A DNA stretch of 64,000 nucleotides, from assembly GCF_052115445.1 (NCBI RefSeq), contig NZ_JBFRGR010000013.1:62001-126000 (forward strand), read 5' to 3'. The stretch comes from Paenibacillus_E sp052115445 (lineage in GTDB: Bacteria; Bacillota; Bacilli; Paenibacillales; NBRC-103111). The first letter of the stretch is position 1; the number at the start of each line of letters is the position of its first letter. This document shows positions 17,856 through 26,055 of the stretch, piece by piece. The position numbers and the translations under genes were made by a program. A model generated the notes under the pieces. That model was not told the DNA's origin. It did no database searches and worked only from the letters and a program-made list of their open reading frames with translations.

Positions 17856-18343
17856 GAATCCCGCCTTTTGCAAGATACCAACGACTGCTGGCGAGCCTTG
17901 GACTGCTGCTGTCGGGAGCGATCATTGGGAGCGCTGTATATATGAGTATTCATCAACACACATATAATGAGTTGTACGTGCAGTTGCATAAGGTCATACA
18001 GGAGAATTATGATCTCCAAGATGATATCGCTAGCTTAAAAAAGACAAAAAACAATCAAACGTTAGTCAATATAGTCAATGTTCATCTACTTCCCAAAAAC
18101 GACACTGACATCTTTAGCGAGGATATTCAAAAAGAAATTGAAGGTGATATTAAAAGTGAGCTCAAAGTCGCCATTGGCCAAAAAGCATCATTCGTCGGAG
18201 ATGCCCAGCCCCTCTATGAGAAGCTAATTACACAAAAAACCTATTTTCTTCATGATAAAAAATATGTTGTTCAGGTCAAATCCATTGTGTTGATTCAGAC
18301 GGAATTAACCATTTGGATTACGGCCGAGGAGAAAAAAACATAA
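17852..18343 (+). CDS. ytrI: Sporulation membrane protein YtrI
   Basis: A 163-aa single-pass protein: a short basic N-terminus (RIPPFARYQR), one membrane span (residues 12-32), then a coiled-coil-prone extracytoplasmic region with Glu/Lys/Gln-rich helices. It starts at TTG inside the ytrH stop (TTGA overlap), with AAAGGTGG upstream, so translation is coupled to ytrH. The position after ytrH identifies it; sequence similarity alone would be weak. In B. subtilis nrnA follows; here it is missing. Confidence 0.82.
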   Translation: MRIPPFARYQRLLASLGLLLSGAIIGSAVYMSIHQHTYNELYVQLHKVIQENYDLQDDIASLKKTKNNQTLVNIVNVHLLPKNDTDIFSEDIQKEIEGDIKSELKVAIGQKASFVGDAQPLYEKLITQKTYFLHDKKYVVQVKSIVLIQTELTIWITAEEKKT

Positions 18344-18428
18344 CGTGAAATGGCCGCTCATCTTGCAATCCCCTCTTAAAATCGCTAAAGTTAATTGTAA
18401 ATTCAAATAAAAGGGACGGATTGTCGTT

Positions 18429-18722
18429 ATGCACGCCATACAATTGACGTTATTCATTCTTATTTGCCTCTTCCTTGGGCTTACCTTGTTCTATAGCATT
18501 CGCTCACGTCGCGAACCAGATACTGCCAAACGAGGCTTGTACACTGCACGCATGAACATTTGCATGGGCTTGATGCTCGTACTTATTGCAATTACGCAAA
18601 TCTTCTTCTTCAGCGAATCCAGCTTCCGCCGCATCTTCGGTACCGTGCTTGTGTTGATCGGCGTGTTCAATGTTTTCGTTGGGATCCGCAATCACGGTCA
18701 CTTTGATCGTCTGCTCCGCTAG
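18429..18722 (+). CDS. ytpI: YtpI-like membrane protein
   Basis: A 97-aa protein with three hydrophobic spans (residues 5-22, 42-60 and 68-88), separated by a basic loop (SIRSRREPDTAKRG). Length, topology and place between ytrI and ytoI match YtpI. Function is unknown. Its TAG stop overlaps the TAG stop of convergent ytoI within a CTAG palindrome. Confidence 0.82.
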   Translation: MHAIQLTLFILICLFLGLTLFYSIRSRREPDTAKRGLYTARMNICMGLMLVLIAITQIFFFSESSFRRIFGTVLVLIGVFNVFVGIRNHGHFDRLLR

Positions 18723-20047
18723 ATCACTTGTGCGGTTAGCATCGCCTTGGAAACCAGGGCGCCTGCATGATAAATCTCTACATCGATCTTGCCAAATTTA
18801 CGGCTCACCTCAATGATGGTGGGTCGTATTTCTATTTTGGAATCAATCTGAAGCGGCTTCAGAAAGTAGGTCGACATATTATCCATGACGAGATCCCCCT
18901 TCTTATGCTCCTGCACAATGCGGTAGGCCGCCTGCGTCATAAGAGTCGTAAGAACCCCTTCCGAAACCGTCCCTAAATGATTCGTCATCTGTGGTGTAAT
19001 TACGCCATGAAATTGCAGTTTGCCCTTCTCATCTCTGACCTCTTCCATCCCGGACCAGATCAAATCTTCAAAGGTTTCGCCGTTCTGCGGCTGTTTCTGA
19101 ATCGTTTGCATGGCTTTCAAAATATCGCTGCGGTTCAGCACGCCGACGATTTTGCGATTCGTATCTACAACTGGCAAAAGCTCAATGCCTTCCCACACCA
19201 TCATGTGAGCTGCCGACGCGACCGACGTCTGAGGTGAAACGGTTAATGGATTGCGTGTCATTAATTTATCAACAGATTGCTGAATGCTCGCGCCAACCAT
19301 ATCTTTGGACGTTACAACACCGATAATCCGATTCCACTCATCGACAACAGGAAAGCGGCTGTAGCCCGTATCCTCGGACATGCGCTGCCAATCCTTCAAT
19401 GTACTGTTCGCCTTCAAGGCGAACAGCGCTGCACCAGAAGCGAGAATATCTTCCACGAGCATGATTTTCTTTTTGATCAAACGATCGTAGATAGCCCTGT
19501 TAATCATGGATGCGACGGTAAAGGTGTCATAGCTGCTTGAAATAATCGGCAGTTCCAGCTCATCCGCCAGAACTTTGACCTCAGGGCTCGTATTAAATCC
19601 TCCTGTAATGAGAACGCCTGCCCCTTGCTCCAGGGCACACAAGTGAGCTTTATTCCGATTACCTACAATAAGTAAGCTGCCTGCCTCAATGTAGCGCATC
19701 ATGGCATCTTGCTCCATAGCGCCGATGACGAACTTATGCAGCGTCTTATGCAGTCCCTTCGCTCCGCCAAGGACCTGGCCATCCACCATGTTCACAACCT
19801 CGGCAAAAGTCAGCTTATCAATGTTCTGACGAAGCTTCTTCTCGACACGAACGGTTCCGATCCGCTCTTTCGTTGAAACGAGTCCCTGATTCTCGGCCTC
19901 TTTAATTGCGCGGTAGGCTGTGCCTTCACTGACTTCCATATTTTTGGCTATTTTGCGCACGGAAATCCGACTTCCTAGCTTCAAGTCCTCAATATGCCGC
20001 AAAATCTGCTCATGCTTCGTTAATGTATCGACGGAATGTGTATCCAA
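18719..20047 (-). CDS. ytoI: YtoI-type regulator: HTH, DRTGG, two CBS and hotdog domains
   Basis: A 442-aa multidomain protein. Residues 1-65 form a winged-helix-like region (TKHEQILRHIEDLKLGSRIS, then SEGTAYRAIKEAENQGLVS). A DRTGG domain spans about 80-190 (GALLITGG-like AGVLITGGFNTS), paired CBS domains about 195-310 (each with a VVD core), and a hotdog thioesterase-like domain about 330-435 (GVLTTLMTQAAYRIV). The architecture matches YtoI. CBS domains usually bind adenine nucleotides; the ligand and DNA target here are unknown. It has its own SigA-like promoter. Confidence 0.88.
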   Translation of the reverse strand: MDTHSVDTLTKHEQILRHIEDLKLGSRISVRKIAKNMEVSEGTAYRAIKEAENQGLVSTKERIGTVRVEKKLRQNIDKLTFAEVVNMVDGQVLGGAKGLHKTLHKFVIGAMEQDAMMRYIEAGSLLIVGNRNKAHLCALEQGAGVLITGGFNTSPEVKVLADELELPIISSSYDTFTVASMINRAIYDRLIKKKIMLVEDILASGAALFALKANSTLKDWQRMSEDTGYSRFPVVDEWNRIIGVVTSKDMVGASIQQSVDKLMTRNPLTVSPQTSVASAAHMMVWEGIELLPVVDTNRKIVGVLNRSDILKAMQTIQKQPQNGETFEDLIWSGMEEVRDEKGKLQFHGVITPQMTNHLGTVSEGVLTTLMTQAAYRIVQEHKKGDLVMDNMSTYFLKPLQIDSKIEIRPTIIEVSRKFGKIDVEIYHAGALVSKAMLTAQVI

Positions 20048-20090
20048 CTGTTACACCTCATTATTAGATCCTGTATTAGTCTGTACTACT

Positions 20091-20119
20091 AGTATAATCG
20101 TTCTAATGGGTAAGAACAA
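20091..20119 (-). promoter_or_regulatory. SigA-type promoter of ytoI
   Basis: On the minus strand, TTGTTC (20119-20114) and TATACT (20096-20091) are 17 bp apart, about 45 bp before the start codon. Confidence 0.6.
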
Positions 20120-20139
20120 TGAGGATTTGGAAGATGGAA

Positions 20140-20169
20140 AAGCATCCAACCCTATTGGATTGGATGCTT
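20140..20169 (-). terminator. Terminator after the 100-aa membrane protein gene
   Basis: A 10-bp perfect stem (AAGCATCCAA / TTGGATGCTT) with TTTT on the minus strand, downstream of the stop at 20224. Confidence 0.65.
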
Positions 20170-20223
20170 CATATTCATTATACCAAACATATGTTCGAAG
20201 TCAAAGTTTAGCTCATTCTTCGC

Positions 20224-20526
20224 TTACTTGCGGAATTGAAGAAGCTTCCGTCTGCCTTGTACAAGCTGTTCCATTTGCCATTTCTTCATCCGGTTAATGC
20301 GGAGTTGTTGCTTACGTTTCTCTTCATCTACACCAAGGATTTGATGCAAATGAGCGGCGATGATGAGCAACGCCATCACAAGCCAGATGACGCTAAATAT
20401 CATCGGCAATGAGCCCACTTCACGAAAATTTAATTGGGGTATGGAATAAAATAACATGCCGACTGCCAAACTCATATACACGACATTTTTGAAACCTTTC
20501 AACCGAATCACACGCCTTTCGTTCAT
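20224..20526 (-). CDS. Small two-span membrane protein of unknown function
   Basis: Not recognised. The 100-aa product has a basic N-terminus (MNERRVIRLKGFK), two hydrophobic spans (about residues 15-32 and 42-62), and a very basic C-terminal tail rich in Lys, Arg and Gln (EEKRKQQLRINRMKKWQ). The start at 20526 has a GAGG site at short spacing; longer starts at 20559 or 20610 lack one. The terminator downstream and the gap pattern support a real gene. It is the last gene after the nitroreductase, 86 bp away. Confidence 0.65.
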   Translation of the reverse strand: MNERRVIRLKGFKNVVYMSLAVGMLFYSIPQLNFREVGSLPMIFSVIWLVMALLIIAAHLHQILGVDEEKRKQQLRINRMKKWQMEQLVQGRRKLLQFRK

Positions 20527-20612
20527 AATAACCTCGAACCTACCTCTACCTACTTCCATTGTATGAGACAAGTCATCGAGATATGAATGCGTGTGGCGCA
20601 GTACGGCCAAGA

Positions 20613-21341
20613 TTATTCGACTTCGTAGCCTTGGCTGCTCAGAAAGGCTTTCATATGCTTCCTTGGACGCTGCGCTTTGGCAGCCATTTCCTTAGACCAG
20701 GTCGTATCGACTTTGCCGTCGGTACGCACGTTCATGTAGTCGCGGAGCGTCTCGTCATAGGTCTCGACCGCGGCTTGGTTGAGTGTGTACCGATTCTCGT
20801 GGTACACGGCTTCGAGCGGGAGCCGCGGGCGGTGCAGCGGCTCTTGATCCGGCATGCCGATGCACATGCCGAAGATCGGGTACACGAGCTGCGGCAGGCC
20901 CAACAGCTCGGATACTTCCGCGGGCTTATTGCGCAGCCCGCCGATATAGCAGACGCCGAGGCCGAGCGACTCGGCGGCGATCGCTGCATTTTGCGCAGCT
21001 AATGCAGCCTCGACCGTGGCAATGATGAGATTCTCAGCATTGCCGGTGACCGGCGTGTCCACGTGTTGGTGGACCGCCTCCGCGTAGCGGTGTAGGTCTG
21101 CGCACCAGACGAGGAACAGCGGGCACTCGCTGACGTAAGCTTGATTGCCAGCTAGCTCGGCTAGCTGGCTCTTCAGATCAGCATCAGTCACATGGATGAT
21201 GCTGTAAGCTTGCATATTACTCGAGGTGGAGGCAGCTTGAGCTGCCTGGATAATCGCCTCGCGTTGCTCGATGCTAATGGGCTCATTCGTAAATTTACGA
21301 ATAGAGCGATGATTTTTTAGTAGATCAATGATTGCATTCAT
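20613..21341 (-). CDS. NADPH-dependent nitro/flavin oxidoreductase, NfsA/NfrA family
   Basis: A 242-aa flavin reductase with the FMN-binding N-terminal motif HRSIRKFTNEPIS, the ASTSSNMQAYS segment near residue 35, and the ESLGLGVCYIGGLRN region near 130. These match the NfsA/FRP group, which reduces nitroaromatics, FMN or disulfides using NADPH. The in-frame start at 21341 follows GAGGAG at about 12 bp; an overlapping ATG 4 bp upstream is out of frame. The central part (20780-21000) is much richer in G+C than the ends. Confidence 0.87.
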   Translation of the reverse strand: MNAIIDLLKNHRSIRKFTNEPISIEQREAIIQAAQAASTSSNMQAYSIIHVTDADLKSQLAELAGNQAYVSECPLFLVWCADLHRYAEAVHQHVDTPVTGNAENLIIATVEAALAAQNAAIAAESLGLGVCYIGGLRNKPAEVSELLGLPQLVYPIFGMCIGMPDQEPLHRPRLPLEAVYHENRYTLNQAAVETYDETLRDYMNVRTDGKVDTTWSKEMAAKAQRPRKHMKAFLSSQGYEVE

Positions 21342-21805
21342 GCATGAGTCCACTCCTCTATCTCTTTTCACTCAGTATCCTTGAAAATGGAGCAATTTTC
21401 AAATTCAACTCAGATTTGAAACGAGAGGCGATAGGGCGGGCTGGTGTAGAGGCGGTTGCAGGGACTGGTGACGGTGAGGATGAGGATGCAAGTGTAGATA
21501 GTGGGGCTAGTTGGAGGTAACTGATGCGCTGGGGCTGAAGTTGGTGATCAGGCGATTATTGTTGCGAGGACAGACTAGTCAGCGGACTGTAGTAGTGTAG
21601 GGCTGTAACTAGTGTTCGGACTTGTTGTGGTTCGGGTAGCAGAAGATGATACGTTAACATAGACCAAAAATGCAAAAGTGCAACCTTTTCACCACACATC
21701 AGCTCAAAACTAGTAAATTGTTGCGAATAAGCATCCTTTTCACATGAAAACATGCTATTTTTACGAAATAACCAAAAATAAGTGCTTATTTGCACTTATC
21801 TCCTA

Positions 21806-21895
21806 TTTCCTCCACGGGAAAATGCCCTGCAAAGATGCCTTTTCGCAGTTTTGCTTCTACTTTTGGTGAAAGCTGGAGCAGATACCGTTTCGCAA
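21806..21895. repeat. Diverged direct repeat flanking the 39-bp array, left copy
   Basis: It shares TTTTCGCAG-TTTGC and a colinear set of shorter blocks with 22283-22372, offset by 477 bp. Identity looks around 65-70 percent by eye. Confidence 0.5.
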
Positions 21896-21927
21896 TAGCG
21901 GTTGATGCGTGGTGCGGAGCTATGATA

Positions 21928-22262
21928 GTTGCTGGTACTTGTGCGGGTGGCTAGACGAATATTGCGCGTTGCTGGTGATCGCGCGAAAGCTAGACGGATG
22001 GTACTGTTGCTGGTGCTCGTGAGGAGGCTAGACGGATATGCGCTTTGCTGGTGTTCGTGGGGAGGACTAGACTGATAATGTGTGTTCCTGGTGCTCGTGC
22101 GGGGGCTAGACGAATATTGCGCGTTGCTGGTGCTCGCGCGAAAGCTAGGCGGATGGTACTAGTTGCTGGTGTTCGTGCAAAGGCTAGACGGATAATGTGC
22201 GTTCCTGATACTTGTGCGAGGGCTCAGCGGATGAAGCCAGTTCCTGGTGCTCGCCGGGAAGT
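21928..22262. repeat. Degenerate 39-bp tandem array, about nine units
   Basis: The landmark GCTGGT/CCTGGT recurs at 21931, 21971, 22009, 22047, 22087, 22126, 22165, 22204 and 22243, spacings of 38-40 bp. Each unit continues as a GTGCTCGTGCG-like block, then GCTAGACGGAT. Thirteen codons per unit keeps one frame open, but I see no start signal. Confidence 0.8.
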
Positions 22263-22282
22263 AGGAGTAATTACACATATCC

Positions 22283-22372
22283 CCTCTCCCACGAAAAAGC
22301 TCCCACCAAAGCTGCATTTTCGCAGATTTGCGGGAGCCGTTATTGTGGAAGCTGATGAGACGTTATTGTTTC
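22283..22372. repeat. Diverged direct repeat flanking the 39-bp array, right copy
   Basis: Partner of 21806-21895. Its end lies about 75 bp from the 3' end of the acyltransferase gene. Confidence 0.5.
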
Positions 22373-22447
22373 TTTATGCAGCTACTGGTCAGAATGTCCG
22401 ACCGGCGCTNGGGCTTAGAATAGCTACTGATCAGAGGACTTCCTGCC

Positions 22448-23503
22448 TCACTTCAACAAAACTTTTCTTCCCTTTCGATACAGCAAAGTTAAGATCCACG
22501 GTATGGCCACAATCAAGACAAACACAATGCCATTGTAGAGATTAAATAGTAGAATTGATCCCGGTATGTGAACCTTATATTTCCATAAGGAGAGCAGGGC
22601 TGGATGCATCAGATAGACGCCGAAAGAGACCAACCCCAGCGAGACGAAAAACTTCGCCACGCGCTTCCACCTCACTAGGAGTCCCTTTGCCATCCAGATC
22701 ATACTCACACCGATGCCAAGATTGTACAACAGCCATGCGATCTCATACCAGGTATTTTCAAAAGAATACCCTCTAGATGCTAATAGATATAGCCCCGTGT
22801 ACACGAGTCCACTCACGATGGAAGATGGAATGACCCACCCTTTGTTGCGATCCAACCACGCTCGGAAATTGCCGTAATTCATCCCGATGGCACCGCCAAC
22901 TAGGAAGTAACCGAAATAGGTGATGCACAGCTCAGGTTTATGGCTGATAGGACCGACCCAGTGACTATAGATGTAGACCCCCGCCTGAATCGCTAATCCC
23001 CAAAAGGCTAGTGTTTTGCGAAACCATGCTGCATTCCGTACTGCCCAGACAAGCAAAGGAAACAGCAGGTAGAACTGCACAATAATGATCATAAAATATA
23101 AATGATAACCGGAATCCGCCCATTTCAACTGCTTGAGAAATACACTTAAATCTATTTTAATTGGATGCCCTGGCGTCCATAACCACGGATTATATATATA
23201 GTAGAAAAAGGACCAAACGATATAAGGGACGAGCACTTGCCGAACGCGTTTCCAATAGAATATGCCTGCTTGCTTAGCGCTCCAATTATCCGCATAAATA
23301 TAGAACAGCACGATGCCGCTCAAAAAAATAAAGACGGGAACAGCAAAATAACTTATTTTGTTCAGAAATAAAATAAACAGCTGCGTGCTGCTGCCTTTCA
23401 ACGCTGGATCCACTGTCCAGTCTGCCGTTACATGAATCAGAACTACAGCCAAAATGGAAATGGCTCTGACAATATCAAGCTCCGTAATCTTTGCTTTTGC
23501 CAT
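22448..23503 (-). CDS. Membrane acyltransferase, acyltransferase-3 family
   Basis: A 351-aa polytopic membrane protein with about ten hydrophobic spans. The N-terminus has the family signature ELDIVRAISILAVVLIHV, including the conserved Arg and His; IFLSGIVLFY follows near residue 60. Such proteins O-acetylate or succinylate surface polysaccharides and lipids. The late SFGVYLMHPALLSLWKY motif is also typical. The target is unknown; no polysaccharide genes lie nearby. It appears monocistronic. Confidence 0.87.
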   Translation of the reverse strand: MAKAKITELDIVRAISILAVVLIHVTADWTVDPALKGSSTQLFILFLNKISYFAVPVFIFLSGIVLFYIYADNWSAKQAGIFYWKRVRQVLVPYIVWSFFYYIYNPWLWTPGHPIKIDLSVFLKQLKWADSGYHLYFMIIIVQFYLLFPLLVWAVRNAAWFRKTLAFWGLAIQAGVYIYSHWVGPISHKPELCITYFGYFLVGGAIGMNYGNFRAWLDRNKGWVIPSSIVSGLVYTGLYLLASRGYSFENTWYEIAWLLYNLGIGVSMIWMAKGLLVRWKRVAKFFVSLGLVSFGVYLMHPALLSLWKYKVHIPGSILLFNLYNGIVFVLIVAIPWILTLLYRKGRKVLLK

Positions 23504-23619
23504 GTGAGTTTACTATCCTCATTTCATCATAAATACATTTTAACTATAGCCATTTTCGACATGTTTCGCAACAAGGGAATACGCAAAAGAGTCCCAATCC
23601 CCTGGATTGGAACTCAGAA

Positions 23620-24192
23620 TCATATTTGCTTCGATTGACCTACCTTAACTTTACGTTTACGTGACGACAATTGGAATCTAAGCAGCGTTAAACTAACAAG
23701 GATGATCGCTGTTGTTATATACATCGTGGCTGCCCAGCCTTGCTTACTATCTGTCCCTAGGAAGATGCCATGCAGCATGGACAACATAAATATCGGATAG
23801 GACAACAGATGAAGTGCAAGCCATAACTTTCTTTTCAACTTATGTCGAATATCTGTTGTAAACAGTACAAGGAGTAAACCATACATGGCGATTGTCCCCA
23901 AGCCGTTTAGTACTGGATTATTTTTAGCTGAAAAAGGGATTAACAGTTCCGCCCAGTCGAAAGGCATGAAAGTATCTATAATGAGAAGAGCCGTGTGCAG
24001 GAGGGCAAAGCCCGTGCCTGTTATATTCGCATAAGTGTGCCAGCGGAGCAGTTGGCCTTTCTTGTGCCCTTTGATCTGAGGATAGCTATAGGTAATACCG
24101 ATCGCCATGCCAACGAACAAAGTTAAGTAAGAAAGAATACCAAAGGTTCGAATGAGCATCCAGGTAGGCAGTTCAATCAAGAAATGAATCAT
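23620..24192 (-). CDS. Ferric reductase-like (YedZ-type) membrane haem protein
   Basis: A 190-aa protein with about six membrane spans. His residues are placed for haem coordination: RWHTYANITGTGFALLHTA near residues 50-68 and LALHLLSYPIFMLSMLHG near 125-143. This fits the ferric-reductase-like transmembrane family, which passes electrons across the membrane. The 5' end overlaps apbE by 4 bp (ATGA). The partner suggests a flavin-linked electron transfer role, but no flavoprotein acceptor gene is adjacent. Confidence 0.8.
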   Translation of the reverse strand: MIHFLIELPTWMLIRTFGILSYLTLFVGMAIGITYSYPQIKGHKKGQLLRWHTYANITGTGFALLHTALLIIDTFMPFDWAELLIPFSAKNNPVLNGLGTIAMYGLLLVLFTTDIRHKLKRKLWLALHLLSYPIFMLSMLHGIFLGTDSKQGWAATMYITTAIILVSLTLLRFQLSSRKRKVKVGQSKQI

Positions 24193-25154
24193 ACGCTTCT
24201 TTCTCCTTTCAACCCTGTCCAGGAATGCTCCATGCTCCCGAGAAGCGGCTTCACTTGAAACATATCACCAACGGAGGTATAGATGAGTGCTTCCATGCCT
24301 TGTGATCTACGCTGGAAGAGAGGGATTCCTTCCTCCATTCCGAGCATGCACAACACTTTAGCCCAGACTTCACAGGCAATCAAATCTTGGCCGACAACTG
24401 TGCACTGCACAACAGATGATCGGCTTGGCCGCATCGTGCGTGTATCTATAAGATGATGCATCTCTCCTGCGTTCGTTAGCCAACTTCTGCGTAATATGCT
24501 GGAAGTAGCTACAGCACCGGTTCGTAGTTGAAGCGTAACTTCCTTGGACGGATCCGTTTCGAAAGGATTGGCAATCCCGATACACCAAGGCTCATTCTCT
24601 GCAGCCCCTCCCCATACCGATACATCTCCACCCGCATTAATGAATCCTCTACGAACTCGCCAATCCGTCTGCAGACGATTCGCAACCTGCTGAGCAGTCC
24701 AGCTTTTGACAATCCCACCGAAATCCACTTTGTACCCGGCTAATAAGCGAACCGATTTCATCCAAGGATCCACTTGCACCGCCATACCTGAGTGTGGGAG
24801 TAGATTGGGTTGCTCAAGCTCCATCATTCTTTCCTGTATTGTCTCAAATGATTGCCGATATCCAGCCCGCTCCATCGCATGTCCAACACAAATATCAAAA
24901 GCTCCATTGGTTTGTTCCTGATAATGCCTTGCTAGTTCAAGAACTTCGAGCATGCTGTCAGAAACAAAACTTAGCTGCCCGCTTCTCGCATTGAGATATG
25001 AGCATTCACTTGTCGGAATAAACCGGCTAAACCGTTGCTCTGCATGAGCAAAACCATCCAACACAGGGATTTCAAGCTCTGCAGTTGGTGTTTCCGTTTC
25101 CAATAAGATTTGTATGTGTGAATTCATTGCACGAAATGTAAAATCACGAAACAT
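24189..25154 (-). CDS. apbE: FAD:protein FMN transferase (ApbE)
   Basis: Transfers FMN from FAD to a Thr/Ser of target flavoproteins. The 321-aa protein has the ApbE marks: RFSRFIPTSECSYLN near residue 40, GAFDICVGHAMERAGY near 90, VDFGGIVKSWTAQ near 145, the FAD/Mg motif FINAGGDVSVWGG near 170, and HLIDTRTMRPS near 245. No signal peptide or lipobox is present, so it should act in the cytosol or at the inner membrane face. It lies between the small one-span protein and the haem membrane protein in one operon. Confidence 0.9.
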   Translation of the reverse strand: MFRDFTFRAMNSHIQILLETETPTAELEIPVLDGFAHAEQRFSRFIPTSECSYLNARSGQLSFVSDSMLEVLELARHYQEQTNGAFDICVGHAMERAGYRQSFETIQERMMELEQPNLLPHSGMAVQVDPWMKSVRLLAGYKVDFGGIVKSWTAQQVANRLQTDWRVRRGFINAGGDVSVWGGAAENEPWCIGIANPFETDPSKEVTLQLRTGAVATSSILRRSWLTNAGEMHHLIDTRTMRPSRSSVVQCTVVGQDLIACEVWAKVLCMLGMEEGIPLFQRRSQGMEALIYTSVGDMFQVKPLLGSMEHSWTGLKGERSV

Positions 25155-25184
25155 GTAGCCATCCTCTCCTGTCCAGACTCGACG

Positions 25185-25520
25185 CTAGGATGCGTGACTT
25201 CTTGTGTGGGTTTTGGTCTGATTCTGCTGCTGCGATTGTGAAAGTGATTGCGAGGAAGATCCATCTGTCCGATTGAGCTGGTCTCGACTACTTTCACTGC
25301 GCCCCATCCTATTATTAGAATTTCGACTGAAAGCATCTGACGATGGCATATCTAGCTTTTTCTGTGCAATCACGGGTGTCGTATTTAGCTTCGCATTCGA
25401 TGCTACTCGAACCGCCGCAAGAAATTCAGGGCTCTCTTTGACTTCCTGAAACAAATAGAAAACAATCATCGCACTAACGAATCCGATCTGCCATTTGGTC
25501 CATTTCGAGGATGCTTTCAT
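25185..25520 (-). CDS. Small single-span protein with a Ser/Gln-rich tail
   Basis: Not recognised. The 111-aa product has a short basic N-terminus, one membrane span (residues 9-24, IGFVSAMIVFYLFQEV) and a disordered-looking tail dominated by Ser, Gln, Asn and Thr (SSSQSLSQSQQQNQ). It ends 30 bp before apbE, so it probably belongs to that operon. I looked for an ApbE flavinylation motif (SGAT type) and found none. Start choice is uncertain: ATG at 25520 or TTG at 25526. Confidence 0.6.
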   Translation of the reverse strand: MKASSKWTKWQIGFVSAMIVFYLFQEVKESPEFLAAVRVASNAKLNTTPVIAQKKLDMPSSDAFSRNSNNRMGRSESSRDQLNRTDGSSSQSLSQSQQQNQTKTHTRSHAS

Positions 25521-26055
25521 TCCCAACCCATCCCATCTCTTTGAATAAGAATCTAAGCTAATTATACGCGGTTAAGCACCTAAAAACCTGAGTAATTCCT
25601 AAAAAATAGCTGAATAATCACTGAAGTTATGTTGCAAGAATGGGCGCTTTCCTCCCGATGCCTAGGCACAAAGGGAAATATGTCCTCATATGATGGAGTA
25701 GTTTACTTTGCATAAACAGCAATACCGCCATGACCAGATAAGAAAGTATTCGCTTTCGATTTTCCAAACAGCTTTCTTGTTGGAGATAAAATCTACCAGA
25801 TATAGGGATCTTTGGTCGAAGGCCAAAGTCTCTCCTTTCCCGGGGCCCCCACAAATTAATGTAGAAACGCATATCGAAAAAAGCCAAAGATGACTAACCG
25901 CTTTACGCGGAAAGTGTAGAAGCCGAAGGAGCGCTCACTCGGTGCGGACTGACTTTGCTTCGAAGATTCTCGTCACTTTGTAGGGGAGAATAGCGGTCGA
26001 TCATCCTTGAATGGCCTCGATAGGGATTTTCTCATGCTGGAAGGAGTGTTCACTA
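25521..26055. other. 535-bp divergent intergenic region
   Basis: It separates the apbE operon from the yheC/D cluster and should carry both promoters. I see a small hairpin (CTTTGG / CCAAAG, 25810-25828) and a GGGGCCCC palindrome near 25850, but no clear SigE or SigK promoter. An 86-codon minus-strand frame (25627-25887) has no ribosome site. Confidence 0.5.

Larger units (their letters stand above)
21342..22447. other. 1.1-kb gene-free spacer rich in repeats
   Basis: No convincing gene lies here. 21400-21660 is strongly G-rich on the + strand with GGTGA/GGATG-type low complexity. 21661-21800 is A/T-rich and includes the inverted repeat ATAAGTGC / GCACTTAT (21778-21799). Then come a direct duplication (21806 and 22283) and a tandem array (21928-22262). 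Open frames across it lack ribosome sites. An N lies at 22410. Confidence 0.75.

Noticed and set aside
20559..21002. 147-codon + strand frame opposite the nitroreductase
   Set aside because: Antisense frame caused by the GC-rich coding segment; the nitroreductase has clear motifs.
21556..21795. 79-codon minus-strand frame in the repeat spacer
   Set aside because: No ribosome site, biased composition and no family features.
22045..22545. 166-codon + strand frame with 13-residue repeats
   Set aside because: It only reflects the 39-bp tandem array, starts at a TTG without ribosome site, and runs about 100 bp into the 3' end of the acyltransferase gene on the other strand.
25627..25887. 86-codon minus-strand frame upstream of the yheC/D cluster
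   Set aside because: No ribosome site and no recognisable features beyond one hydrophobic run; left as intergenic.
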